NCBI GenBank assembly: GCA_026985495.1
Contig: JALSQJ010000099.1
Coordinates: 1 to 12,603, forward strand
From: Campylobacteraceae bacterium
GTDB lineage: Bacteria; Campylobacterota; Campylobacteria; Campylobacterales; Sulfurovaceae
DNA length: 12,603 nucleotides
Direction of reading: 5' to 3'
Position numbers and translations under genes: made by a program. The notes below the pieces were generated by a model. The model saw only the letters and a list, made by a program, of their open reading frames with translations, was not told the origin of the DNA and ran no database searches. Below are positions 7,797-12,603 of this stretch, piece after piece. Position 1 is the stretch's first letter, and each line of letters begins with the position of its first letter.

Positions 7797-7802
7797 TATA
7801 AT
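7794..7802 (+). promoter_or_regulatory. extended -10 promoter of znuACB
   Basis: TGATATAAT, a perfect TATAAT with TGn, lies 30 bases before the znuA ATG; the predicted transcription start is near 7809. No -35 is recognisable. It separates znuA from the preceding Usp-like gene, 58 bp away. Confidence 0.65.
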
Positions 7803-7831
7803 TCCATCTTTGATATATTTAAGGATAAAAA

Positions 7832-8635
7832 ATGAAAAAACTACTCTACGCTATTATTCTCTTTGGCTCACTCTCTTTTGGGCAGATTAAGACTGTTGTT
7901 AGTATCGCTCCTCTAAAACTCTTTGTTGATAAGATTGGTGGAGATAGAGTAGAGAGTTCAATTATGGTTCAAGCAGGAGCATCTCCACATAGCTATGAAC
8001 CAAAAGCATCACAGATGAAAGCCATTAGCAATGCAGATATATATTTTGCTATTGGTGTTGAGTTTGAAAAGGTTTGGTTAGATAAGTTTAAAAACCAAAA
8101 TAGAAATCTAATCATCTCCGATACCTCTAAAGGTATAGAGAAAATAGACTCAAAAGACCCACATATTTGGACAAGTCCAATTAATGTCAAACAGATAGCC
8201 AAAAATATCTATCACACCCTATCTACTTTTGATAAAAATAGTAGTAGTTTCTATAAAAAGAATTTAGATAACTATCTAAAAGAGTTAGATAAATTAGACA
8301 GTAATATTAGAGAGACGCTCAAAGATACACCTAAAGGTTCAAACTTTATGGTTTTTCACCCTGCATGGGGATACTTTGCAAAAGAGTATAATTTGACAGA
8401 GCTACCTGTTGAGATAGAGGGAAAAGAGCCAAAGATGAGAGAGTTAATCAAATTAATAAAAGAGGCAAAAAAAAATAGGATTCAGGCTATCTTTACCCAA
8501 CCAGAATTTTCAGATAAGTCAGCTAAGATTATCGCTAAGAGTTTACATATCAAAGTTATAAAAACATCTCCTTTAGCTCAAAATTGGTCAGAAAACTTAC
8601 AAAAATTAGCCAAAGCTATTTCACATAAAGAGTAG
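7832..8635 (+). CDS. znuA: zinc ABC transporter substrate-binding protein
   Basis: 267-residue periplasmic binding protein of the cluster A-I metal family. It has a Sec signal peptide (MKKLLYAIILFGSLSFGQ, about residues 1-17). The metal-site histidines are visible: H53 in AGASPHSYEP, H111 in DPHIWTSP and H176 in FHPAWGYF. The third ligand being His in an FHxAxGYF context is the zinc-type pattern; manganese-type relatives have Glu there. The flexible His-rich loop of E. coli ZnuA is missing. The usual fourth-ligand Asp of the C-terminal DPL motif is Ser here (KTSPLAQNW). AAGGA at 7821-7825 supports the start. First gene of znuACB, delivering zinc to ZnuB in the inner membrane. Manganese or another divalent metal cannot be fully excluded. 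Confidence 0.9.
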   Translation: MKKLLYAIILFGSLSFGQIKTVVSIAPLKLFVDKIGGDRVESSIMVQAGASPHSYEPKASQMKAISNADIYFAIGVEFEKVWLDKFKNQNRNLIISDTSKGIEKIDSKDPHIWTSPINVKQIAKNIYHTLSTFDKNSSSFYKKNLDNYLKELDKLDSNIRETLKDTPKGSNFMVFHPAWGYFAKEYNLTELPVEIEGKEPKMRELIKLIKEAKKNRIQAIFTQPEFSDKSAKIIAKSLHIKVIKTSPLAQNWSENLQKLAKAISHKE

Positions 8636-8638
8636 AAT

Positions 8639-9355
8639 ATGACTCCTATTATAGAGATAAAAAATCTCTCATTCTCCTACCATAAACAGAAAATTTTAGA
8701 AGATATAAATCTTGAGGTTTATGAAAAAGATTTTTTAGCTATTATAGGTCCAAATGGTGGAGGTAAATCAACACTTCTAAAACTTATATTGGGTATCAAT
8801 CCCATTAAAGACGGCTCAATTAAAACCTTTGGAGAGTTACCTAAAAAAAATCTATCTAAGATAGGTTATGTTCCACAAAATACCAATGTAAATACCGATT
8901 TTCCTATTAAAGTATTAGAGGTTGTACTTATGGGACATATTGGTGTCAAATCCCCTCTATTTGGTTATGGTAAAGAGGAGAAGATGTGTGCTATGGGTGC
9001 ATTAAGCCAAGTAGGCATGGAGAAGTTTGCCAATAGTAAAATAGGCGAACTATCAGGTGGTCAACGTCAACGTGTAATGATTGCTCGTGCATTGTGTGCT
9101 CACCCTAAGATTTTGATTTTAGATGAACCAACAGCAAGTGTTGATATAGAGGGACAAAAGCTTATATATGAGCTTCTTAAAACATTAAACTCATATATGA
9201 CAATTATTGTGGTTAGTCATGATATTTCAGTGATTATGAGATATGCAAACAAAGTAGTACACATCAATAAATGCTTAACCTATCACAAGATAAATAGTAA
9301 CGAAAGTCAATCCAAACACTTTTGTGAAGTAGAGATGTTTAAAGAGGTAAAATAG
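8639..9355 (+). CDS. znuC: zinc ABC transporter ATP-binding protein
   Basis: 238-residue ATPase that powers zinc import through ZnuB. All nucleotide motifs are intact: Walker A GPNGGGKST (37-45), Q-loop Q80 in YVPQN, signature LSGGQRQRV (138-146), Walker B ILILDE (158-163), D-loop SVD (167-169) and H-loop H194 in VVSHD. VLEVVLMGHIG after the Q-loop is typical of metal-importer ATPases. The last 30 or so residues, after VVHINK, are a divergent tail with His and Cys (H216, H226, C228) that might touch metal, but this is only a suggestion. It starts 3 bases after the znuA stop, with a weak ribosome site (AAAGAG), and its TAG shares a base with the GTG of znuB. Confidence 0.95.
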   Translation: MTPIIEIKNLSFSYHKQKILEDINLEVYEKDFLAIIGPNGGGKSTLLKLILGINPIKDGSIKTFGELPKKNLSKIGYVPQNTNVNTDFPIKVLEVVLMGHIGVKSPLFGYGKEEKMCAMGALSQVGMEKFANSKIGELSGGQRQRVMIARALCAHPKILILDEPTASVDIEGQKLIYELLKTLNSYMTIIVVSHDISVIMRYANKVVHINKCLTYHKINSNESQSKHFCEVEMFKEVK

Positions 9356-10164
9356 TGGAAAATATAGTAGATGCACTCTCATTTCCTTTTGTTCAAAATG
9401 CTCTTATAGCTGGGCTTTTAGTATCAATGGCTTCAGGTATTATTGGTTCTCTAATTGTGGTTAATCGCATGGTCTTTTTAGCAGGAGGGATTGCACATAC
9501 TGCCTATGGTGGTATTGGTCTTGCTGTCTTTTTGGGGTTACCTATCTTTTTAGGGGCTTCTATATTTGCTGTTTTATCTGCCTTAATTATCTCTCTCATT
9601 ACCTTGAAACATCGTGAACGAATGGATACCTTTATAGGGCTAATGTGGGCTGTGGGAATGGCTGTGGGAGTCGTGCTTATTGATTTAACTCCTGGGTATA
9701 ATGCTGATTTTATGAGCTATCTATTTGGCTCTATCTTGGCTGTTAGTCGAAATGACCTCTATTTTATGGGAGGGCTTTTAGCCTCTATTATCTTTATAAT
9801 AACTTTTTGGTATAGAGATATTCTAGCTGTATCATATGATAGTGAATATGCCACTCTGCGAGGTATTAATGTTAGATTTTTCTATACACTTATTTTAGTT
9901 CTATCTGCACTTACAGTAGTGGTTGCTATCAAAGTTGTTGGATTAATTTTGGTTATTGCTCTACTTACAATTCCTGTATATATTGCCGAAAAGTTATCAA
10001 ATACACTATATAGTATGATGATACTCTCTGGTCTCTTCTCATCTATATTTACCCTTATTGGGCTATGGTTTTCCTATCAGTATGATATTGCTTCTGGGGC
10101 TTCTATTATTCTAGTTTCAGCACTCTCTCTATTCTTATTTTTAGGTTTTAATAAAATTAGGTAA
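9355..10164 (+). CDS. znuB: zinc ABC transporter permease (ABC-3 family)
   Basis: 269-residue inner-membrane permease with 7-8 hydrophobic helices. Family landmarks include VNRMVFLAGGIAHTAYGGIG (about 37-56, the conserved A-H-x-A-x-G-G-I-G stretch), DLTPGYNADFMSYLFGSILA, the coupling-helix region YATLRGINVRFFY, VVGLILVIALLTIPVYIA and the final SYQYDIASGASIILVSA. It starts with GTG at 9355, which overlaps the znuC TAG by one base; AGAGG is about 8 bases upstream. Overlap and order indicate translational coupling in znuACB. Last gene of the operon; only AT-rich sequence follows, with no GC-rich terminator. Confidence 0.94.
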   Translation: MENIVDALSFPFVQNALIAGLLVSMASGIIGSLIVVNRMVFLAGGIAHTAYGGIGLAVFLGLPIFLGASIFAVLSALIISLITLKHRERMDTFIGLMWAVGMAVGVVLIDLTPGYNADFMSYLFGSILAVSRNDLYFMGGLLASIIFIITFWYRDILAVSYDSEYATLRGINVRFFYTLILVLSALTVVVAIKVVGLILVIALLTIPVYIAEKLSNTLYSMMILSGLFSSIFTLIGLWFSYQYDIASGASIILVSALSLFLFLGFNKIR

Positions 10165-10167
10165 TTA

Positions 10168-10196
10168 AATATTAAGTTTAATAAAATTTTAATATT
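10168..10196. repeat. AT-only inverted and direct repeat upstream of the beta-barrel gene
   Basis: AATATTAA (10168-10175) and TTAATATT (10189-10196) form an inverted repeat with a 13-base loop. AATATTAAG also recurs directly at 10168-10176 and 10191-10199. It lies just upstream of the next promoter. It has no GC pairs, so it would be a weak terminator for znuB; an upstream regulatory site or an AT-rich UP-like element is equally possible. Confidence 0.4.
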
Positions 10197-10207
10197 AAGA
10201 GTAAAAG

Positions 10208-10216
10208 TGCTATAAT
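10208..10216 (+). promoter_or_regulatory. extended -10 promoter of the outer-membrane protein gene
   Basis: TGCTATAAT is a perfect TATAAT with TGn, 34 bases before the ATG at 10251. The expected -35 position reads TTTAAT, a poor match. A promoter of its own suggests the gene is transcribed separately from znuACB. Confidence 0.65.
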
Positions 10217-10250
10217 AGAGTCAAAAATATCTTATTACAGGATTATATTT

Positions 10251-10730
10251 ATGAAAAAATTTAATTTAATATTACTATCTACTATCATCTTTTCAACCTC
10301 ACTCTTGGCAACAGAAAAAGTATACTCTTTTATCGGTATACAAGCTTCAGCTACTAAAGCTAATAAGCTATCTACACCAACTATTGGACTATCGTATGGA
10401 GAACAGACTAAAGATATGAGAACTTCAATATCTTATAACTATGGGAATAAATCTTCAGATACATTTCAATCACTTATGATGCAGATAGATTCAGCTATAT
10501 TAACTCAAACATTTAGGGATATACCATTTAAACCATATTTGGGTGCATCTTTTGGTGTAATGAAACACAATAGCGATAAAGGGTATCTCTATGGAGTAGA
10601 TACAGGTTTATCATATGTACTAAACAATAGTATTGATTTTGATTTAGGATATAAATTCCTCAGAACCTCCAAAATGAAAGATTTAGATACTATTCACGAT
10701 TTAGAATTTACAATGCACTACTTCTATTAA
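10251..10730 (+). CDS. small outer-membrane beta-barrel protein, function unknown
   Basis: 159-residue precursor with a clear signal peptide ending STSLLA (cleavage after A20). The mature part of about 139 residues alternates polar and apolar residues in short strands, such as VYSFIGIQASATKA, TPTIGLSYGEQ, RTSISYNYG, FKPYLGASFGVM, GYLYGVDTGLSYVL and SIDFDLGYKFL. It ends FTMHYFY, an aromatic-terminated last strand as used by the BAM assembly machine. Size and PYLGASFG....YGVDTGLSYVL-type strands fit an 8-stranded OmpA/OmpW-like barrel. AGGA at 10239-10242 is 8 bases before the ATG. No specific family is recognised. It follows znuACB, but it has its own promoter, and any role in metal uptake is speculation. 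Confidence 0.75.
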   Translation: MKKFNLILLSTIIFSTSLLATEKVYSFIGIQASATKANKLSTPTIGLSYGEQTKDMRTSISYNYGNKSSDTFQSLMMQIDSAILTQTFRDIPFKPYLGASFGVMKHNSDKGYLYGVDTGLSYVLNNSIDFDLGYKFLRTSKMKDLDTIHDLEFTMHYFY

Positions 10731-10740
10731 CTATTTTAAG

Positions 10741-10746
10741 TATAAT
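10741..10746 (+). promoter_or_regulatory. -10 box of the pyrD promoter
   Basis: TATAAT lies 25 bases before the pyrD ATG, within TATAATTCCAT, the same 11 bases found at the znuA promoter (7797-7807). No TGn and no -35 are seen here. The predicted start is near 10753. Confidence 0.6.
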
Positions 10747-10771
10747 TCCATATTAATTTACTGGAGCAATA

Positions 10772-11836
10772 ATGTCTTTTTTCTCTTATGAAACTGCAAA
10801 AAAAATTCTTTTTCGATTCAATCCTGAAACAGCACACACAATAGGTGGTTTGGCACTAAAAACCTTGCCCTATACACCTATTATATTAAAAGCTTTAAAA
10901 AATCACTATTTTGTAACTGACCCATTACTAAAACAGGAACTATTTGGAAAAATCTTTCAAAACCCTGTGGGTCTAGGTGCTGGATTTGATAAAAATGGAG
11001 AGTATATTACAGCTATGCCGACTCTTGGATTTGGATATACAGAGATAGGTACAGTTACACCAAAACCACAAGCAGGAAATCCTAAACCAAGACTCTTTAG
11101 ACTAAAAAAGGAGCGTTCTATTCAAAATGCGATGGGATTTAATAATCTTGGTGCAGATTTTATGGTCAATAGATTAAATAAGCTCTACTTTTTTGACTAT
11201 CCTATCGGAATAAATATCGGCAAAAACAAACTTACATCAGAAGATAATGCCCTAAAAGATTATGAGACTCTGCTTCATACCTTTAAAAACTATGGAGACT
11301 ATATCGTTATCAATATCTCCTCTCCAAACACCCCTGGGCTTAGAGATTTACAAAATGAGAAGTTTATTACCGACCTATTTAATATGGCAAAAGAGATAAC
11401 AACTCAACCTATATTCCTCAAAATAGCACCAGATATGAGTGAACAAGATGCAGTTGATTTATGTACCACAGCCGTTAATGCTGGTGCTAGTGGGATTATT
11501 GCTACTAATACAACCATAGACTACTCACTAACTCCAAATGCAAAAGATTTTGGTGGAATTTCAGGTGCATTAGTGCGTGAAAAGTCATTTAAACTCTTTA
11601 AAGCTATTGCAAAAGAGTTATATGGGAAAACCACTCTAATATCTGTAGGTGGAATTGAAACAGCTCAAGATGCTTACGATAGAATCAAAGCAGGAGCAAC
11701 CCTTATTCAAATCTACTCCATGCTTATCTACAATGGACCAAAGATGATAAAAGAGATAAATGAGGGGCTAATAGAGCTTCTAAAAGCTGATGGATACAGC
11801 CACATAAGCCAAGCCATTGGAGCTGATTGGAGATAG
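10772..11836 (+). CDS. pyrD: dihydroorotate dehydrogenase (quinone), class 2
   Basis: 354-residue FMN enzyme that oxidises dihydroorotate to orotate, the fourth step of de novo UMP synthesis, passing electrons to the membrane quinone pool. Class 2 features are the N-terminal membrane-associating helices (FNPETAHTIGGLALKTLP, about 16-33) and the catalytic Ser (S184) in INISSPNTPGLRDLQ; class 1 enzymes use Cys. Other landmarks are NPVGLGAGFDKNGE, EIGTVTPKPQAGNPKPRLFR, NAMGFNNLG, IFLKIAPDMS, IIATNTTID, FGGISGALV and LISVGGIETAQDAYDRIKAGA for FMN/phosphate binding. The length is normal for the class. GGAG at 10763-10766 supports the start. It has its own promoter; its stop TAG directly abuts the stop of the convergent YrdC-like gene. 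Confidence 0.97.
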   Translation: MSFFSYETAKKILFRFNPETAHTIGGLALKTLPYTPIILKALKNHYFVTDPLLKQELFGKIFQNPVGLGAGFDKNGEYITAMPTLGFGYTEIGTVTPKPQAGNPKPRLFRLKKERSIQNAMGFNNLGADFMVNRLNKLYFFDYPIGINIGKNKLTSEDNALKDYETLLHTFKNYGDYIVINISSPNTPGLRDLQNEKFITDLFNMAKEITTQPIFLKIAPDMSEQDAVDLCTTAVNAGASGIIATNTTIDYSLTPNAKDFGGISGALVREKSFKLFKAIAKELYGKTTLISVGGIETAQDAYDRIKAGATLIQIYSMLIYNGPKMIKEINEGLIELLKADGYSHISQAIGADWR

Positions 11837-11841
11837 CTATC
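11832..11841. repeat. palindrome spanning the abutting pyrD and YrdC-like stop codons
   Basis: GATAGCTATC is a perfect 10-bp palindrome containing both TAG stops (TAG|CTA). AGATAG (11831-11836) also pairs with CTATCT (11845-11850) in a short stem. No T-run or GC-rich terminator is present, so transcripts from each side probably read into the other gene or end by Rho. Confidence 0.5.
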
Positions 11842-12271
11842 GAACTATCTTCATACTTCTATCTCTACCCAATCTATATATAGTAGATGGGTTACCTCTT
11901 TTTGACAATGGAGAGACAATCACATCTGCTACACTCATAGCATAGACCTCATCATAACTATATCCACTTAAATTTGCCGAAGAGGAGTACAACCATTTAA
12001 ATCTATCAAGAAGTAGATTATGTTCACTATCCTTAACCACACGAAACGATAAACCATTAGGCATTATAAATGTAGTTTTTTTAGAACGGCGAACCCTATT
12101 TTTATGACTATTTGGCACACGATTAAAACGCTTTAACATCTCCAAAGAGTTCACAACACGAATATAATATTTATTTGGCAATCTATCTTTTGCTTTATCA
12201 ATTTTAGAAGAGCTTTGAGATACAAAACCTATGGTAGTATCGGTTTGAGTTAGGTATAGATTATCTTTCAT
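11837..12271 (-). CDS. short Sua5/YciO/YrdC-family protein
   Basis: 144-residue member of the family of threonylcarbamoyl-AMP synthases, which make the precursor for t6A in ANN-decoding tRNAs. Family landmarks are LTQTDTTIGFVSQ (7-19, the TdTxxG motif), KAKDRLPNKYYIRVV (26-40, KxRxxxK), TTFIMPNGLSFRVV (66-79), SSSANLSG (96-103, the S-x-AN motif) and DVIVSPLSKRGNPSTIYRL near the end. At 144 residues it is much shorter than TsaC (about 190) or Sua5 (about 350); the middle is compressed. Whether it makes t6A or is a paralogue cannot be decided here, so no symbol is given. No good ribosome site precedes the ATG, which overlaps the end of the candidate small reading frame at 12261-12371. Its 3' end abuts pyrD. 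Confidence 0.85.
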   Translation of the reverse strand: MKDNLYLTQTDTTIGFVSQSSSKIDKAKDRLPNKYYIRVVNSLEMLKRFNRVPNSHKNRVRRSKKTTFIMPNGLSFRVVKDSEHNLLLDRFKWLYSSSANLSGYSYDEVYAMSVADVIVSPLSKRGNPSTIYRLGRDRSMKIVR

Positions 12272-12371
12272 TTAGATACTGACAAAAATCAAAATAATAA
12301 AAAGTTTTAATCAAAGAAAAAACATTGGTATATTCGTTTTTCTTTGAACGATTTAGTTGGTAACCCAACAT
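12261..12371 (-). CDS. candidate small protein (36 residues) overlapping the YrdC-like gene start
   Basis: Uninterrupted frame starting MLGYQLNRSKKNEYTNVF and ending in an aromatic stretch, KTFYYFDFCQYLNER. It is basic at the front and hydrophobic/aromatic behind. It lies between an extended -10 promoter (12391-12399) and the YrdC-like gene and ends 11 bp inside that gene, which has no ribosome site of its own; this fits translational coupling. AAGGA (12375-12379) is only 3 bases before the ATG. A TTG at 12366-12368, the second codon, would have the 6-base spacing used by neighbours. Nothing in it matches a family I know. It may instead be untranslated leader or chance, since short frames are common in AT-rich DNA. 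Confidence 0.35.
   Translation of the reverse strand: MLGYQLNRSKKNEYTNVFSLIKTFYYFDFCQYLNER
12311..12347. repeat. perfect 11-bp inverted repeat in the leader of the YrdC-like gene
   Basis: TCAAAGAAAAA (12311-12321) and TTTTTCTTTGA (12337-12347) are exact reverse complements with a 15-base loop. On the minus-strand transcript this hairpin lies about 40 bases before the YrdC-like ATG and inside the candidate small reading frame. Stem composition is mostly A-U; it is not followed by a clean U-run. It may be a leader structure or a DNA site. Confidence 0.6.
12356..12369. repeat. small stem-loop GTTGG-TAAC-CCAAC
   Basis: A perfect 5-bp GC-containing stem with a 4-base loop, the most GC-rich structure in the 12272-12475 intergenic stretch. 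On the minus-strand transcript it begins right at the second codon of the candidate small frame, near its ribosome site, so it could affect initiation. It lacks a following T-run on the minus strand. On the plus strand a T-run (12378-12384) follows after 8 bases, too far for a standard terminator. Confidence 0.4.
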
Positions 12372-12390
12372 AGTTCCTTTTTTTAAAGGT

Positions 12391-12399
12391 ATTATAACA
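12391..12399 (-). promoter_or_regulatory. extended -10 promoter for the YrdC-like gene and its leader
   Basis: Minus-strand TGTTATAAT gives a predicted start near 12384 and a leader of about 110 bases before the YrdC-like ATG, holding the two hairpins and the small frame. No -35 is recognisable. It is identical over 9 bases to the divergent promoter at 12445-12453. Confidence 0.5.
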
Positions 12400-12444
12400 C
12401 AAAAGGCATAGATCACAGTTTTTATATTTAAAGTAGTATACTCA

Positions 12445-12453
12445 TGTTATAAT
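12445..12453 (+). promoter_or_regulatory. extended -10 promoter of the right-edge nuclease gene
   Basis: TGTTATAAT lies 22 bases before the ATG at 12476; AAGGA (12465-12469) follows with 6-base spacing. The predicted start near 12460 gives a short leader. No -35 is seen. Confidence 0.6.
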
Positions 12454-12475
12454 CAAAAGAAATTAAGGAAAAGCC

Positions 12476-12603
12476 ATGTGCATTTATGAAAAATATATAA
12501 ACCCTTTTACTGATTATGGTTTCAAAAAAATATTTGGTGACCAAGACGATACAGAACTACTTGAGAGCTTGATAAATGATATATTAGGATTAGAGGGTAG
12601 AGA
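12476..12603 (+). CDS. PD-(D/E)XK nuclease/transposase-family protein (Rpn/TIGR01784-like), N-terminus only
   Basis: The first 42 codons are visible before the window ends. They read MCIYEKYINPFTDYGFKKIF, then GDQDDTELLESLINDILGLEG. The Y-I-N-P-F-T-D-x-G-F-K-K-x-F start followed by a Leu-rich helix is the signature opening of the PDDEXK_2 'putative transposase/invertase' family related to the recombination-promoting nuclease Rpn; family members are usually about 270-330 residues. The catalytic PD-(D/E)XK residues lie beyond the edge, so activity and completeness cannot be judged. It has its own promoter and ribosome site. Despite the family name, these are usually stand-alone genes, and no inverted repeats bounding an element are seen here. 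Confidence 0.8.
   Translation, partial: MCIYEKYINPFTDYGFKKIFGDQDDTELLESLINDILGLEGR

Noticed and set aside
7601..7807. Minus-strand open frame of 68 codons
   Set aside because: Antisense to the end of the Usp-like gene, running into the znuA promoter; no family features.
7993..8202. Minus-strand open frame of 69 codons
   Set aside because: Antisense to znuA, whose frame carries the metal-ligand motifs.
10165..10200. Rho-independent terminator after znuB
   Set aside because: The inverted repeat there has only A-T pairs and no distinct T-run, so I list it only as a repeat.
12372..12416. N-terminal extension of the candidate small protein to a GTG at 12414-12416
   Set aside because: It would start upstream of the predicted transcription start and has no ribosome site.
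12272..12475. tRNA or other known structured RNA in the largest intergenic stretch
   Set aside because: No cloverleaf, T-loop GTTCRA motif or CCA end is seen; only two simple stem-loops and two promoters are supported.

Overview
This is a low-GC chromosomal window whose gene content and layout suggest a Campylobacterota (epsilonproteobacterial) genome of the Sulfurimonas, Sulfurovum or Arcobacter kind. The reasons are strong AT bias, tight operons with overlapping start and stop codons, promoters with a clear (often extended TGn) -10 box but no recognisable -35, a class 2 PyrD, and a very short Sua5/YrdC-like protein. The exact genus cannot be read from the sequence. Everything here looks like ordinary chromosome; no insertion sequence, tRNA, rRNA or CRISPR array was seen.

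Left part (1-6060, minus strand): a tripartite drug-efflux operon. Transcription runs from about 6050 leftwards through a TetR/AcrR regulator, a TolC-family outer-membrane channel, an HlyD-type periplasmic adaptor and an RND inner-membrane pump that runs off the left edge a few codons before its expected end. The genes overlap or abut (7 bp, 4 bp, 0 bp). An 18-bp near-perfect palindrome lies between the -10 box and the tetR ribosome site and is the probable TetR operator, so the operon is likely autorepressed and induced by a pump substrate. The channel-adaptor-pump order is that of hefABC of Helicobacter rather than cmeABC of Campylobacter.

Middle (6061-10730, plus strand): a two-gene operon of a tandem SpoIIAA-like (STAS/SEC14) protein and a degenerate universal stress protein, preceded by a strong hairpin just upstream of the ribosome site. 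Next is a zinc-type ABC importer, znuA-znuC-znuB, with a perfect 14-bp palindrome over its extended -10 box, then a small single-gene outer-membrane beta-barrel protein of unknown function.

Right part (10731-12603): pyrD (pyrimidine synthesis) on the plus strand converges, with no spacer, on a short Sua5/YciO/YrdC-family gene on the minus strand. Upstream of the latter is a candidate 36-residue reading frame overlapping its start, in a leader with two hairpins. A divergent promoter carrying the identical 9-base extended -10 drives the start of a PD-(D/E)XK (Rpn/TIGR01784-type) nuclease gene cut by the right edge.

No clearly new multi-gene system stands out. The most worthwhile items are the SpoIIAA-like/Usp pair with its 5' hairpin, the candidate small gene before the YrdC-like gene, and the candidate operators of the efflux and zinc operons.
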